NCBI RefSeq assembly: GCF_001548095.1
Contig: NZ_AP014815.1
Location: 2,169,656-2,233,655, forward strand
From: Geminocystis sp. NIES-3708
GTDB taxonomy: Bacteria > Cyanobacteriota > Cyanobacteriia > Cyanobacteriales > Cyanobacteriaceae
Length of the DNA: 64,000 bases
Reading direction: 5' to 3'
Positions 19,884 to 30,739 of the stretch are shown here, piece by piece. Made by a program: the position numbers and the translations under genes. The notes beneath the pieces are model-generated. The model saw only the letters and a program-made list of their open reading frames with translations. It was not told the origin of the DNA and searched no databases. Position 1 is the first letter of the stretch. Every line of letters starts with the position of its first letter.

Positions 19884-20459
19884 TTATTGCTTAATTTCTA
19901 AAGGTTTTAAAGTAAAAAGACTGAGTATTTTTTCTTCTTCTTGAAATTCTGAAAATCTAATCTTTTTAAGTTCTTTTTCTCCTAAAATAATTGAATAGTT
20001 AAAAAGCTGATAAGTAGTCAGTAAATTAGGATAACTAGGAGCAAATTTTTCCCAAGTAGTTTCTCCTTCAAAAACTAAACCTGAATCAATTTTTAAGCCA
20101 ATTTCTTCTTCTAAACCTCGATAAGCACCCATTAAAGGAATTTCATTTTTCGTGAGTTTTTCGGTTATTGTTGATAATTCTCTTTTTCTGACTACACTAC
20201 TTAAAAATATTTGCTGATCTTCTATTAATTGAAAATATTTATTTCCTAATTGAAATTTAACATCAATAGAACTAACCTTTAATAATCGTACTAATTTCTC
20301 ATTAATAATTTCTAAGGTTGATTCTCCTTTTTCTATTTCTGTGAATAACTCTTCAAGAGTTTTATTTCCATATTGATGATGCCAATTCGTTGTATCAATA
20401 TTATGTTCAAATAGTAAATTAACTAATTTTTCATAACTATTATAATTATCAATATTCAT
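19884..20459 (-). CDS. Hypothetical protein with degenerate Nudix-like box
   Basis: 191 aa. The centre contains GAYRGLEEEIGL, which resembles the Nudix box core (RELxEExGL) with Gly in place of Glu. The preceding strand pair LSSVVRKRELSTIT and the following TTYQLFNYSIIL would fit a Nudix fold. The N-terminal 80 residues look helical and are not recognised. Loss of the Glu in the REL triad suggests weak or altered catalysis. It is a stand-alone minus-strand gene 63 bp upstream of the accC stop. Confidence 0.5.
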   Translation of the reverse strand: MNIDNYNSYEKLVNLLFEHNIDTTNWHHQYGNKTLEELFTEIEKGESTLEIINEKLVRLLKVSSIDVKFQLGNKYFQLIEDQQIFLSSVVRKRELSTITEKLTKNEIPLMGAYRGLEEEIGLKIDSGLVFEGETTWEKFAPSYPNLLTTYQLFNYSIILGEKELKKIRFSEFQEEEKILSLFTLKPLEIKQ

Positions 20460-20522
20460 TAGTATTTTTAATATAGTTTAATTATTTCTTTTAGTAAAAA
20501 GAGATTTTTCTTCAAAAGAAAA

Positions 20523-21872
20523 TTATAAATTTAGAATATTTTTTTCGACAAAGTTTGTGTAAACATTTCCTGCTAAAAATTCAGGGTTTTCTAAAATTTT
20601 ACGATGAAAATTAATGGTTGTCGGGACACCTGTTATAGCACATTCTCTTAAAGCTCGTTTCATCCGTTTTATGGCAGTATCTCTATCTTTACCCCAAACG
20701 ATCAATTTTCCGATAAGAGAATCATAATAGGGCGGAATAACGTAGTCTGGATAAACAAAAGAATCCATCCTTACCCCAGGACCACCGGGTGGTAAATAAG
20801 CGATAATTTTCCCCGGATTTGGACGAAAATCATGATCAGGATCTTCCGCATTGATTCTACACTCAATGGCATGACCTCGAATTTCTATATCTTGCTGACG
20901 GAATGATAATTTTTCCCCCTGAGCGATGGCAATTTGTTCTCTAATTAAATCTAATCCCGTAATCATCTCTGTGACAGGATGCTCTACTTGAATACGGGTA
21001 TTCATTTCCATGAAATAATAATTACCATATTTATCCAATAAAAATTCTACCGTACCAGCTCCAACATAATTAATAGATTTTGCGGCTTTTACGGCGGCTT
21101 GTCCCATTTTTTGGCGAATTTTAGGATTTAAAGCAGGAGAAGGAGCTTCTTCTAATAATTTTTGGTGTCTTCTTTGAATAGAACAATCACGCTCTCCTAA
21201 ATGAACTACATTACCATAACTATCCGCTAAAATTTGAAACTCAATATGACGAGGTAATTCGATAAATTTTTCAATGTAAACTCCCGCATTCCCAAAGGCG
21301 GCTTCGGCTTCTCCTTGGGCGGCTGCTAATAATCGACTTAAATCACATTCTTCTTTAACTAAACGCATCCCTCTACCACCACCACCAGCAGTAGCTTTAA
21401 TAATTACGGGATAACCGATTTCTGCGGCAACTCTGGCCGCTTCTTGTTCATCGGTAATTAAACCTTTACTACCCGGAATTGTTGGAACACCAGCATTTTG
21501 CATGGTTTTTTTAGCCGTAGATTTATCTCCCATAGCAATGATAGAATCTGGACTAGGACCAATAAATTTTAATTGATGATCACCACAAATTTGGGCAAAA
21601 CGAGCATTTTCCGCTAAAAATCCATAACCGGGGTGAATTGCTTCCGCACCTCTAGTTAAAGCCGCCGAAATAATATTAGGAATGTTTAAATAACTTTTAT
21701 TACTAGGAGGAGGCCCTATACATACACTTTCATCTGCTAATTTTACATGAAGGGCGTTACGATCGATGGTAGAATGAACAGCAACTGTAGCGATACCCAT
21801 TTCTTCACAACTGTGAATGATGCGCAGAGCGATTTCTCCTCGATTAGCAATTAAAATTTTGGCAAACGGCAT
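20523..21872 (-). CDS. accC: Biotin carboxylase subunit of acetyl-CoA carboxylase
   Basis: 449 aa ATP-grasp enzyme that carboxylates biotin on AccB, the first step of fatty acid synthesis. It begins [19 protein letters not shown], has the glycine-rich ATP loop [12 protein letters not shown], the biotin carboxylase signature [12 protein letters not shown] and the catalytic [14 protein letters not shown] block. Length is standard. accB is not adjacent, as usual in cyanobacteria. Confidence 0.97.
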   Translation of the reverse strand: MPFAKILIANRGEIALRIIHSCEEMGIATVAVHSTIDRNALHVKLADESVCIGPPPSNKSYLNIPNIISAALTRGAEAIHPGYGFLAENARFAQICGDHQLKFIGPSPDSIIAMGDKSTAKKTMQNAGVPTIPGSKGLITDEQEAARVAAEIGYPVIIKATAGGGGRGMRLVKEECDLSRLLAAAQGEAEAAFGNAGVYIEKFIELPRHIEFQILADSYGNVVHLGERDCSIQRRHQKLLEEAPSPALNPKIRQKMGQAAVKAAKSINYVGAGTVEFLLDKYGNYYFMEMNTRIQVEHPVTEMITGLDLIREQIAIAQGEKLSFRQQDIEIRGHAIECRINAEDPDHDFRPNPGKIIAYLPPGGPGVRMDSFVYPDYVIPPYYDSLIGKLIVWGKDRDTAIKRMKRALRECAITGVPTTINFHRKILENPEFLAGNVYTNFVEKNILNL

Positions 21873-22000
21873 TTTAAAACATTAAATCTAATATCTTTTG
21901 TATCATATTTTGTTTTTGCACTCGTGGCAATTTTTCTATAACAATCTCCATAAAATTTTTGGTATATTTTTATACATAATGTAAAAATAGCATTGATAAA

Positions 22001-22582
22001 ATGTTAAAGTATATTCGTCATATTCAAAAAAGATTAAGAAAGAAAAAAGCCTATCGCATAGCGAAATACATTATTTATCGGGAAACAATTTTAAAACCAA
22101 TCGATCATTTATGGACTTTTTTGGGTGCTTTTTTTGGCATTTCTCTGATTGGATTCTTACAAAATTCTCAACTACCATTATCTGATCATGTTTTTTTGAT
22201 TGGCTCTTTTGGAGCATCTGCTGTGTTAATTTATGGTGCAACAAATAGCCCCTTAGCTCAACCAAGAAATTTATTTGGTGGTCATCTTATTGGTGCTTTT
22301 ATTGGTGTTAGTATAGCTAAATTAATTCCTTCACCAAATTTTATTTGGATTGCGTCAGGTTTAGCCGTAGCTTTATCCATTGTTTTTATGCAAATATCAA
22401 AAACCTTACATCCTCCTGGCGGAGCAACGGCTTTAATTGCTGTGATTGGTTCTACAAAAATTAAGGCTCTAGGATTTTTGTATTTATTTAATCCTGTATT
22501 CAGTTCAATTTTTATTATGTATATAGTCGCTCTTATTTTTAATAATATTCCCGATGATCGATCTTATCCTTATCGCAAATAA
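22001..22582 (+). CDS. HPP family membrane protein
   Basis: 193 aa. After a basic N-terminus it has four to five hydrophobic segments and the family signature LHPPGGATALIAVIG around residues 131-145, plus GSFGASAVLIYG and PLAQPRNLFGGH. HPP proteins in some cyanobacteria and plants transport nitrite; this substrate is possible here but not demonstrated. Divergent from accC with a 128-bp spacer. Confidence 0.85.
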   Translation: MLKYIRHIQKRLRKKKAYRIAKYIIYRETILKPIDHLWTFLGAFFGISLIGFLQNSQLPLSDHVFLIGSFGASAVLIYGATNSPLAQPRNLFGGHLIGAFIGVSIAKLIPSPNFIWIASGLAVALSIVFMQISKTLHPPGGATALIAVIGSTKIKALGFLYLFNPVFSSIFIMYIVALIFNNIPDDRSYPYRK

Positions 22583-22656
22583 TCATTTATTTTGAACAAG
22601 TTTAATAAAGTAAGATAGAGACAAAATAACGTTATGCAATAATAGAATATCATTTT

Positions 22657-23031
22657 ATGACTACACTGTACGAAAAGTTAGGCGGAAAAGAAGCAGTTAA
22701 CGTAGCTGTAGATATATTTTACGACAAAGTGTTAAAGGATGACCGAGTTAAAGATTTTTTTGTTAATACTGACATGGTAAAACAAAAAGCTCATCAAAAA
22801 GCCTTTATGACTTATGCTTTTGGCGGTAGTGATGGCTTTGATGGCAATGAGATGAGAAAAGCACATCAAGAATTAGTTGCTAATAAGGGTTTAACAGATA
22901 TTCATTTTGATGCGATCGCTGAAAATCTTGTGATTACTTTACAAGAATTAAAGGTTGCACCAGATATCATAGATGAAGTAGTTAAAATTGTCGGTTCTGT
23001 ACAACACAGAAATGATGTTCTTAACCGTTAA
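22657..23031 (+). CDS. glbN: Group I truncated haemoglobin
   Basis: 124 aa, TrHbI fold. It starts TTLYEKLGGKEAV, and has FFVNTD, the AFGG motif, and MRKAHQEL. The C-terminal SVQHRNDVLNR is the same as I recall for Synechocystis GlbN and places a His at residue 117, the position that covalently attaches to the haem vinyl there. A role in reactive nitrogen detoxification or nitrate metabolism is known for that homologue; the HPP gene just upstream fits a nitrogen theme, but this is inference. Confidence 0.92.
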   Translation: MTTLYEKLGGKEAVNVAVDIFYDKVLKDDRVKDFFVNTDMVKQKAHQKAFMTYAFGGSDGFDGNEMRKAHQELVANKGLTDIHFDAIAENLVITLQELKVAPDIIDEVVKIVGSVQHRNDVLNR

Positions 23032-23114
23032 TAATTGTAGAGAAAACACGATGATTCAAGCTAAAAATCCTAAGTTACAATGGTTTTATAGTCTTGAATC
23101 TTGATTCTTAATTT

Positions 23115-23777
23115 ATGACGACAAATTGCGATCCTAATAAATATACTTCTCAACAAATTTCTGCATGGTTAAGAGGTTTACTCACCGTGGCTTATGCTGA
23201 TGGTAATTTTGATCCTGAAGAAAAAGAATTTATTGCTAGTCTCACTCAAGATGAATTAATTCCTTGTACTGATTTAGGTAGTTTAGAAATCATTTCTCCT
23301 GAAGAATTAGCACAGGCTTTAGGAGAGGATATTAATACTAAAGAAAATTTTTTACGTACTGCGGTAATGATGGCGATCGCAAATGGTGTATATAGTCAAC
23401 AAGAAGCGGATACAGTTCATCAATTTCAATCGGCACTAGGATTAGATTTAGAAGCGCTAAAATCTTTAGAATCAACCCTTTGGCATCCCGAAAATGAACA
23501 AATAGAAGAAGCAAATCATCCTGATTTATTGCAACCTGTGAAAAAATGGTTAGATGGCATGGATATAAATGATCCCAGAGTTGCTCGTTTTCTATGTAAA
23601 ATGATTCCTCCTCAATGCCCTTTTGAACGAGATATTAAATTATTTGGGAAAAAAATAGTTCATATTCCACCCATGTGCAAATTAAATCCTTTATATGATC
23701 AAATGGTAGGTTTAAGATTTCGTTCTCTTTCTTTTCTGGCAGATGATTGTAATGAAGATATTACACCATACATATAA
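23115..23777 (+). CDS. TerB-like plus Mo-dependent nitrogenase C-terminal domain protein
   Basis: 220 aa. The N-terminal half resembles TerB-type helical domains (LLTVAYADGNFDPEEKEFI, AVMMAIANGVYSQQEADTV). The C-terminal half matches the domain named after the Mo-dependent nitrogenase C-terminus (MIPPQCPFERDIKLFG, HIPPMCKLNPLYDQ, LRFRSLSFLADDC). Despite the name, no nitrogenase is implied: this protein is widespread in non-fixing cyanobacteria and its function is unknown. Confidence 0.82.
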   Translation: MTTNCDPNKYTSQQISAWLRGLLTVAYADGNFDPEEKEFIASLTQDELIPCTDLGSLEIISPEELAQALGEDINTKENFLRTAVMMAIANGVYSQQEADTVHQFQSALGLDLEALKSLESTLWHPENEQIEEANHPDLLQPVKKWLDGMDINDPRVARFLCKMIPPQCPFERDIKLFGKKIVHIPPMCKLNPLYDQMVGLRFRSLSFLADDCNEDITPYI

Positions 23778-23937
23778 GCTGAAACGTATTTAATCTGAGC
23801 TTTTTACCTTTTTAAAAATTAGTAAAAATTTTAAAAACTATTACCCATTGCAACAGCACCTATTCCCTAAAAACTGAGATACGGTACAATAGGGATCTAT
23901 TTTCAAATTTAGTCAAGAAGAAGACTAATCGTAGTTT

Positions 23938-24978
23938 ATGAAATTTATCGATCAAGTAGAGATAGAAGCAGAAGCGGGAAAAGGTGGTGACGGGATTGTA
24001 GCCTTTCGTAGAGAAAAATATGTTCCAGCAGGTGGCCCTTCAGGAGGTAATGGTGGCAGAGGAGGCTCGATAATTTTTACAACGACTCCTAGACTACAAA
24101 CTTTATTAGATTTTAAATATGCTCGTCGTTTTAAAGCAGATGATGGTGGTAGAGGAGGCCCAAATAATCGAACAGGTGCGGCAGGAAAAGATCTAATTTT
24201 AGAAATACCCTGTGGGACAATGATTTATGATGCACAAACAGAAGAATTAATTGCTGATTTGGTTCATCCAAATGAAACATTTTTAATCGCAAAAGGTGGC
24301 AAAGGTGGTTTAGGTAATCAGCATTTTCTCAGTAACAGTAACCGAGCTCCTGAATATGCTTTGCCCGGATTGGAAGGAGAGATTAAACAATTAAGGTTAG
24401 AATTGAAATTGTTAGCAGAAGTTGGTATTATCGGGCTTCCTAATGCTGGAAAATCAACTCTTATCTCTTCTCTATCTTCTGCTAAACCAAAAATTGCTGA
24501 TTATCCTTTTACTACTCTTATACCTAACTTAGGAGTAGTTCGTAAACCTACTGGAGATGGTACGGTTTTTGCTGATATTCCGGGGTTGATTGAAGGTGCT
24601 TCTGAAGGTATTGGTTTAGGACACGATTTTTTACGTCATATTGAACGCACTCGTCTTTTAGTTCATTTAGTAGATGTTAATTCTGATGATCCTATCCATG
24701 ATTATCAAGTTATTCAAGGAGAATTATCCGCTTATGGAAAAGGATTGTGCGATCGCCCTCAAATTATTGGATTGAACAAAATTGATTCTATTGATGAAGA
24801 AAGCCAAAATACCATCATCTCAGAGTTTCAAGCTTTGACGGATGATCCTATTTTCTTAATTTCTGCCGTTACAGGTTCAGGTTGTGATAGTCTTTTACAA
24901 GCAGTATGGAATCAACTAGATACCATGACGAAAGAATCAACTACCGAAATTAGTTTTTTAGAGAGTTTGCACACCTAA
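23938..24978 (+). CDS. obgE: Obg family GTPase
   Basis: 346 aa. The N-terminal glycine-rich Obg fold (residues 1-158) has repeats such as [12 protein letters not shown]. The GTPase domain carries GLPNAGKST (G1), DIPGLIEG (G3) and NKID (G4). Obg acts in late 50S assembly and stress signalling. The usual C-terminal OCT extension is absent, as is common in cyanobacteria. Confidence 0.96.
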   Translation: MKFIDQVEIEAEAGKGGDGIVAFRREKYVPAGGPSGGNGGRGGSIIFTTTPRLQTLLDFKYARRFKADDGGRGGPNNRTGAAGKDLILEIPCGTMIYDAQTEELIADLVHPNETFLIAKGGKGGLGNQHFLSNSNRAPEYALPGLEGEIKQLRLELKLLAEVGIIGLPNAGKSTLISSLSSAKPKIADYPFTTLIPNLGVVRKPTGDGTVFADIPGLIEGASEGIGLGHDFLRHIERTRLLVHLVDVNSDDPIHDYQVIQGELSAYGKGLCDRPQIIGLNKIDSIDEESQNTIISEFQALTDDPIFLISAVTGSGCDSLLQAVWNQLDTMTKESTTEISFLESLHT

Positions 24979-25024
24979 AATAATATTTTCAAGATTTTTT
25001 TTGATAAAATAATAATTTTATGCT

Positions 25025-25975
25025 ATGAAATCAGAACCTGCCATCGCTACCATCGGATTAACAAAACAATTTGAAGGACATATCGCAGTTAATGATGTGG
25101 ATTTACAAGTAAAAAAAGGCGATGTTTATGGTTTAATTGGTCCTAATGGTGCAGGAAAAACCACTTTAATTAGAATGTTAGCCGCCGCCGAAAATCCCAC
25201 CAAAGGCGAAATTTACCTTAACGGCGATCGCCTTTTAATAGATGATAGTAACCGTTATTTAAAACAATATATCGGCTATCTTCCTGATGATTTTCCTTTA
25301 TATGATGACTTGACGGTAATTAACTATTTAGAATATTTTGCAAGACTTTATAAGTTAAAACCTCCTCAACGTCGTCGCCGAATCGAAGAAGTTTTGGAAT
25401 TAGTTAATCTCGAATCGAAATTTAATTCTTTAATTGCCACTCTTTCTCGTGGAATGAAACAGAGATTAAGTTTAGCACGTACTATTATCCATCAACCTAT
25501 TATCTTACTATTAGATGAGCCTGTTTCTGGATTAGATCCCATTGCGAGGATGGAATTTCGGGAAACCATCAAAACCTTACAACAGGCACAGATGACTATT
25601 TTAATTTCTTCTCATGTTTTATCAGATTTAGCGGAATTATGCACATCAGTGGGCATTATGGAATTAGGTTGTTTAGTGGAAAATACTTCTTTACAGAATT
25701 TATATAGTCGTCTTAGTCGTCAACAAATCATTATTAAAATCTTAGGAGAATGGGATAAATTACAGGTAGAGCTACGTAATTGTGAGACAGTTAAAGCATG
25801 GGAAAAATTACCTGATGCACAAACAATAAAAGTAGAGTTTGTCGGTAATGATAATGATAGTGCAATGCTTTTAAAAAGTTTAATTAATGCTAATATTCCT
25901 GTCAGTAATTTTCATTGTCAACAGGAAGATTTAGAAAGTATTTTTTTAAAATTAGGACACAAACAAGTATCTTAA
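25025..25975 (+). CDS. ABC transporter ATP-binding protein
   Basis: 316 aa. Walker A GPNGAGKTT, signature LSRGMKQRLSLART, Walker B LLLDEPVSGLDP and the H-loop SSH are all present. The C-terminal 90 residues after the ATPase core are typical of the CcmA/NatA-like exporters. It starts 46 bp after obgE on the same strand, and its stop overlaps the convergent glutathionyl-hydroquinone reductase stop by 4 bp. No permease lies next to it, so the substrate is unknown. Confidence 0.88.
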   Translation: MKSEPAIATIGLTKQFEGHIAVNDVDLQVKKGDVYGLIGPNGAGKTTLIRMLAAAENPTKGEIYLNGDRLLIDDSNRYLKQYIGYLPDDFPLYDDLTVINYLEYFARLYKLKPPQRRRRIEEVLELVNLESKFNSLIATLSRGMKQRLSLARTIIHQPIILLLDEPVSGLDPIARMEFRETIKTLQQAQMTILISSHVLSDLAELCTSVGIMELGCLVENTSLQNLYSRLSRQQIIIKILGEWDKLQVELRNCETVKAWEKLPDAQTIKVEFVGNDNDSAMLLKSLINANIPVSNFHCQQEDLESIFLKLGHKQVS

Positions 25976-26934
25976 ATAGGTAATAAAAAATCAATTTCTG
26001 GTCCAGATGGTACAATTCCTGTAGGATTAATGGTTTTATGACTTTCGTAATAATGTCTTTTTATATGTTGAAAATTAACAGTTTCTGCAATGCCTTCTAT
26101 TTGATAAAGTTTTCGTAAATAATTCCAAATATTCGGATAATCAACTATACGACGAATATTACATTTAAAATGTCCTACATAAACTGCATCAAAACGAACT
26201 AAGGTAGTAAATAATCGCCAATCTGCCTCAGTAATGCGATCACCAATGAGATATTGTTGTGTTGACAGTTTGTTTTCTAGCCAATTCAGTGTCTCAAATA
26301 AAGGAGTTAATGCTTCTTCATAGGCTTGTTGAGTAGTAGCAAAACCGCATTTATAAACCCCATTATTAATATTGTGGTAAATACGATCATTTATACTATT
26401 AATTTCTTCTCTTAAACTCACTGGATAATAGTCACCTTCTTTTGCACCCATTTCATCAAAGGCACTGTTAAAAATTCTGATAATTTCTGAAGATTCATTA
26501 TTGACGATAGTTTGAGTTTGTTTATCCCAAAGAACAGGAACTGTAACTCTACCTGTATAATTAGAATTAGCCTGAGTATATATTTGATAGAGATATTCAG
26601 CGTTGAATAAAGGATCAGATATTACCCCCTCTCCCGATGCAAATGTCCAGCCATTTTCTCCCATAAACCAATGAACAATAGAAATGGGTATAATGTTCTC
26701 TAACCCTTTTAAAGTCCGAAAAATTAAAGTTCGATGAGCCCAAGGACAAGCTAAAGAGATATAAAGATGATAACGTCCTAATTCTGCCTTAAATCCACTT
26801 TTTCCAGTTATTCCAGCACTACCATCAGGAGTGATCCAATTACGAAACTGAGATGCCTGACGGACAAATTTACCTTGAGTTTTACTTGTATCATACCATT
26901 GATCATGCCAAACACCATCAATTAAAAGTCCCAT
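25972..26934 (-). CDS. Glutathionyl-hydroquinone reductase (omega-like GST)
   Basis: 320 aa, Ecm4/YqjG/PcpF family. The catalytic Cys63 lies in SLACPWAHRT, the family signature, with WFMGENGWTF and FEALNWLE-like helices (here FETLNWLENKL) further on. These enzymes reduce glutathionyl-hydroquinones to hydroquinones, using a Cys rather than a Ser/Tyr. Stand-alone gene. Confidence 0.9.
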   Translation of the reverse strand: MGLLIDGVWHDQWYDTSKTQGKFVRQASQFRNWITPDGSAGITGKSGFKAELGRYHLYISLACPWAHRTLIFRTLKGLENIIPISIVHWFMGENGWTFASGEGVISDPLFNAEYLYQIYTQANSNYTGRVTVPVLWDKQTQTIVNNESSEIIRIFNSAFDEMGAKEGDYYPVSLREEINSINDRIYHNINNGVYKCGFATTQQAYEEALTPLFETLNWLENKLSTQQYLIGDRITEADWRLFTTLVRFDAVYVGHFKCNIRRIVDYPNIWNYLRKLYQIEGIAETVNFQHIKRHYYESHKTINPTGIVPSGPEIDFLLPI

Positions 26935-26975
26935 AATTTTTTTCGATTTTGATTAGTTGTTATGTATAGAGAAAA

Positions 26976-27452
26976 TTAACAAACACTATTATTCTGATTA
27001 GAGTTAATTAAATGAACTAAATTTTGATTGATAGCTGTTTGTAACTTATTGCAAAAAATTTCCTTACTTTGTTGATAGTTTTCTGGTTTTTCGACAAAAA
27101 TAACACTATCAACTTCTTTCATGGTAAACATTTGAAAAAGAATTTGACTAACGGGAATGCCCTGGGCAACAATATTACCATCATTAAGTTTACTATCGGG
27201 AAATTTTGCCGCATCTTCTACCGTTGGAAAGGCATAAATTACTTTTTTTTCTACTTCTGGATGTTGATCACTGGCTAAAATAGTTAGGACTAAATTATCT
27301 TCAAGGGTCTGTCTTAAATAATATTGACTATAATCAAGTTGATGAGCATAAGCACTAATGACAGGGATAACCCCATGCTCCATAATAATAGCAGGAACAC
27401 CATAATTAGGTGCTTCGTTAATCAAATTTCTTAGTTGTTGATCTAAGTCCAT
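26976..27452 (-). CDS. Conserved hypothetical protein
   Basis: 158 aa, no family recognised with certainty. The N-terminus (RNLINEAPNYGVPAIIMEHGVIPVI) and centre (LTILASDQHPEVEKKVIYAFPTVEDAAKF) look like a compact alpha/beta protein, with a helix-rich C-terminus. No signal peptide or membrane segment. It lies 41 bp upstream of the reductase on the same strand, so the two may be co-transcribed. Confidence 0.7.
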   Translation of the reverse strand: MDLDQQLRNLINEAPNYGVPAIIMEHGVIPVISAYAHQLDYSQYYLRQTLEDNLVLTILASDQHPEVEKKVIYAFPTVEDAAKFPDSKLNDGNIVAQGIPVSQILFQMFTMKEVDSVIFVEKPENYQQSKEIFCNKLQTAINQNLVHLINSNQNNSVC

Positions 27453-27667
27453 AAATTCTCAAATCTTGTTTTTCCTCTTCTATCCTACATTAGTTTTTGA
27501 ATTACGAACTTTTCTCATCTAAATAGGTTGCAAGGTTTTAGATAATAGACACGAGTGCAAAATAACAATTAAAATCTATTTAAGGTAAAAATTATTAGTT
27601 TTAATAACCATTACCTATTGACTTGTGTAAGAAATCTAAATAAATATTGCTAATTCCCAATTTCTAA

Positions 27668-27685
27668 CAAAGGGTTTAAACCCTT
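27668..27685. repeat. Palindrome AAAGGGTTTAAACCCTTT
   Basis: Perfect 18-bp palindrome just downstream of frr on the minus strand. It is related to AAGAGGTTTAAACCTCTT near 11504 and may be a REP-like repeat or a bidirectional terminator stem. Confidence 0.5.
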
Positions 27686-27701
27686 TGCTAATTCCTCATT
27701 T

Positions 27702-28253
27702 TTAAATATTGGTTAACTCTTTTTCTTTGACGACTAGAATTTCATCAATTTTTGCGGTGTATTTATCCGTAATTTTTTGAATTTGATCTTGTAAATCACG
27801 AGATTCATCTTCAGAAATTTCGCTACTTTTTTCTTGTTTACGTACTTTTTCAATAGCGTCACGACGAACATTCCGAATAGCGACTTTTCCCTCTTCCGCA
27901 TATTTCCCGGCTAACTTGACAAATTCTTGACGACGTTCAGTTGTAAGAGGAGGGATATTTAATCGAATTACTTGCCCGTCATTATTAGGGGTTAAACCAA
28001 GATCAGATAAGGAAATAGCTTTTTGTAATTGATTCATACTTCCTTTATCGAAAGGCTGAATTACAATAGTAGTGGCATCAGGGGTACTAATATTCGCCAA
28101 AGATTTTAAGGGAGTTTCCGCTCCATAATAATCTACCATGACTTTATCTAGTAAACTAGCATTAGCTCTACCGGTGCGAATGGTATTAAAATCTTGCTGT
28201 GTCTTTTCGACACTTTTTTGCATATTATCTCGAATTTCGTCAGTTAACTTCAC
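27702..28253 (-). CDS. frr: Ribosome recycling factor
   Basis: 183 aa. It splits post-termination ribosomes with EF-G. Recognised by [34 protein letters not shown] and the C-terminal [11 protein letters not shown]. Its start overlaps the end of pyrH by 14 bp, indicating translational coupling in a pyrH-frr operon, a widely conserved pair. Confidence 0.97.
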   Translation of the reverse strand: MKLTDEIRDNMQKSVEKTQQDFNTIRTGRANASLLDKVMVDYYGAETPLKSLANISTPDATTIVIQPFDKGSMNQLQKAISLSDLGLTPNNDGQVIRLNIPPLTTERRQEFVKLAGKYAEEGKVAIRNVRRDAIEKVRKQEKSSEISEDESRDLQDQIQKITDKYTAKIDEILVVKEKELTNI

Positions 28254-28962
28254 AAAAACCTCCTACAGTAGTTCCTACTTTTTCTCCTTTTACTGCTCGA
28301 ATAATATTACCGCGCTCGAAAAGGTTAAATACAATAATGGGGATGTTATTTTCTTTGCATAAAGCAATAGCAGTGCCATCCATAACCCTTAAATCTTGGG
28401 TCAACACATGATTATAATTCAATGTATCATAACGGTGAGCATTGGGATTTTTCATCGGATCAGAATCGTAAACTCCATCAACTTTGGTCGCTTTAAAAAT
28501 TACTTGGGCATCAATTTCTGCCGCTCTTAAAGCTGCCGTAGTATCAGTTGTAAAAAATGGATTACCTGATCCAGCTCCAAATATTACTACTCTACCTAAT
28601 TCCAGATGACGAATAGCTTTACGACGAATATAAGGTTCTGCTACTTCTTGCATAGCGATGGCAGTTTGAACTCTAGTGGGAACATTTCTTCTTTCTAAAG
28701 CATCCTGTAAAGTCATCGCATTCATAACTGTAGCAATCATCCCGACATAATCTGCCGTAGCTCGATCCATACCATCCGCAGAAGCTTTAACCCCACGAAA
28801 AATATTACCACCGCCTACAACAATGGCAACTTCTACGTTTAGCTGAACTACTTCTGCAATATCTTCTGCAATATCAGCAACTACTTTGGGATCGATGCCA
28901 TAGCCCAAATCTCCCATTAATGCTTCACCGCTTAATTTGAGTAAAATCCTTTGGTAAGTCAT
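28240..28962 (-). CDS. pyrH: Uridylate kinase
   Basis: 240 aa amino-acid-kinase fold enzyme converting UMP to UDP. Motifs: [13 protein letters not shown] at the N-terminus, [22 protein letters not shown] and [12 protein letters not shown]. First gene of the pyrH-frr operon, overlapping frr by 14 bp. Confidence 0.97.
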   Translation of the reverse strand: MTYQRILLKLSGEALMGDLGYGIDPKVVADIAEDIAEVVQLNVEVAIVVGGGNIFRGVKASADGMDRATADYVGMIATVMNAMTLQDALERRNVPTRVQTAIAMQEVAEPYIRRKAIRHLELGRVVIFGAGSGNPFFTTDTTAALRAAEIDAQVIFKATKVDGVYDSDPMKNPNAHRYDTLNYNHVLTQDLRVMDGTAIALCKENNIPIIVFNLFERGNIIRAVKGEKVGTTVGGFCEVN

Positions 28963-29087
28963 TGTTTTGTTGCCTTTTTCTTTGATTAATTCTTCAGTTA
29001 AGATAGCAGTTTTTGTCTCTTAATTTTAATGGTGCTTAAATAATTTACCCTATTTTACGTGAGTTAGACATAAAATTATTAGTAACA

Positions 29088-29244
29088 ACTGACTCTGGTT
29101 GACAAGCAGACAGTCCGACAGGGGGATTATATTTCTTTTGAATCAATAAAATTCTCTCAAAAGTGCATCGAATATTGAGAAGTTTTCTTCCATTCTACTT
29201 GTCCACTTGTCTCGTCTTTACTATTTTTCTTCTGTCGAATTCAG
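29088..29244. repeat. Left copy of an imperfect ~150-bp inverted repeat
   Basis: This segment aligns with the reverse complement of 31436-31583. Shared blocks include ACTGACTCT, TTGACA.GCAGACA, GATTATATTT, TGAATCAATAAA, and CATTCTACTTGT.CACTTGTCT. The pair brackets the ictB and polyprenol kinase genes. A 65-codon GTG frame here (29163-29360) lies partly in the repeat and is not called as a gene. Confidence 0.7.
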
Positions 29245-29356
29245 ATTATTTTGGCGAAACTCTTAATTATTACCATCAATCAGTAATTTCTAATTTGACA
29301 AAAGACAATGGAAAAGTAATAGTTAAAATGTTAATTGTTAAACGTTCACTGTCAAT

Positions 29357-30739
29357 ATGACTCAAGCAGAATATTCACCAGAAGAAACCAAATCGCCTCT
29401 GTTGTATTGGCGTAAAACAAGCATCATCGGTAAATTTGTTGGTTTATTATCCCATTGGCACTCTAGTAGTTATCTTTTAAGTTATCAAGATATTATTGCT
29501 ACTATTTTTATTTGTTTAGTAATTATTGCCGCACCTTTTACAAATAATACTCTTATCGGTTTAATTTTATTTGCCAGTGGTGCATTTTGGCTGTTATTAA
29601 CGATTTCGGAAGTCAAAACGAATCAAATAACAGCTATTCATCTGTGGATATTCGCTTATTGGTTAATTTCGGTGGTAGCCACTGCTTTTTCTCCTTTAAA
29701 ATCTGAAGCATTATCAGGTTTAATTAAATTCACTCTTTATCTGTTCTTTTTTGCTTTAGCGACAAGGGTTTTTCGCCACCCAAAATTGCTATCTTGGATC
29801 ACAACATTCTATCTTTTAATTTCTTTAATCGTTAGCAGTTATGGAGTTAGACAACAATTTATCGGTGTAAAACCTCTAGCTACATGGAATGATCCTACTT
29901 CACCTTTGGCTGATGCTACCAGAGTTTATAGTTATTTAGGAAATCCCAATTTATTAGGCAGTTATTTAATTCCAGCAGTGGCTTTTTCTGTTGCGGCTTT
30001 GATTATCTGGCAAACTTTACCACAAAAAATCTTCGCTGGTTTTGCTTTAACAATTAATATTGCCTGTATTTATTTTACTGGTAGTCGTGGTTCATGGTTA
30101 GCTTTAGTTGCCACAGGAATAGTCTTTTTATTAGCGTTTAAATTTTGGTGGAATGATTATTTATCACCGTTTTGGCGTAAATGGCTAATTCCTATCGCTA
30201 TAGGTAGTTTTATTGTCTTAGTTGTCGTTGGTGCAATTTTTAGTGAAACATTGAGATTAAGAATTTTTAGCCTGTTTTCTGGCAGAGGAGACAGTAGTAA
30301 TAATTTTCGCATCAATGTCTGGAACTCTGCATTTAAAATGTTTCAAGATTATCCTTTGATTGGAATAGGACCAGGAAACGAGGTTTTTAATAAAATTTAT
30401 CCCAATTATATGCAAACAAAATTTACTGCTTTAAGTGCTTATTCTATTTTTCTCGAAATCACTCTTGAAACAGGTTTAATAGGTATTATGAGCTTTTTAG
30501 GGGTGATTATAGCTACTTTTCAAAGGGGAATAAGAATCATTAAAAACTTTCAACTTAAAAATGATTCACAAGCTATGTGGGTAATTGCTGCCCTTGCGGG
30601 GATGACTGGTTTAGCCACTCAAGGCTTATTTGATACAGTTTGGTATCGCCCTCAAGTCAATACATTGTGGTGGTTATCTATCGCTGTTATTGCTTCTTTT
30701 CCTGTGTTGAATATCTCTGGAGATAATGATGTTAACTGA
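29357..30739 (+). CDS. ictB: IctB-family putative bicarbonate transporter (O-antigen ligase-like)
   Basis: 460-aa polytopic membrane protein with about ten to eleven hydrophobic segments. The N-terminal SHWHSSSYLLS and later TGSRGSWLAL, GIGPGNEVFNKIYP and TQGLFDTVWYRPQVN are typical of the cyanobacterial IctB family, which shares the Wzy/O-antigen ligase fold. It was first proposed as a bicarbonate transporter; that role has since been questioned and polysaccharide ligase activity is an alternative. Its last 14 bases overlap the next gene. Confidence 0.88.
   Translation: MTQAEYSPEETKSPLLYWRKTSIIGKFVGLLSHWHSSSYLLSYQDIIATIFICLVIIAAPFTNNTLIGLILFASGAFWLLLTISEVKTNQITAIHLWIFAYWLISVVATAFSPLKSEALSGLIKFTLYLFFFALATRVFRHPKLLSWITTFYLLISLIVSSYGVRQQFIGVKPLATWNDPTSPLADATRVYSYLGNPNLLGSYLIPAVAFSVAALIIWQTLPQKIFAGFALTINIACIYFTGSRGSWLALVATGIVFLLAFKFWWNDYLSPFWRKWLIPIAIGSFIVLVVVGAIFSETLRLRIFSLFSGRGDSSNNFRINVWNSAFKMFQDYPLIGIGPGNEVFNKIYPNYMQTKFTALSAYSIFLEITLETGLIGIMSFLGVIIATFQRGIRIIKNFQLKNDSQAMWVIAALAGMTGLATQGLFDTVWYRPQVNTLWWLSIAVIASFPVLNISGDNDVN

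Noticed and set aside
23115-23777. Nitrogen fixation gene
   Set aside because: The domain name refers to nitrogenase, but the protein has no nitrogenase catalytic part and is common in non-fixing cyanobacteria.
29163-29360. 65-codon GTG frame before ictB
   Set aside because: Overlaps an inverted-repeat copy and the ictB start; no recognisable product.
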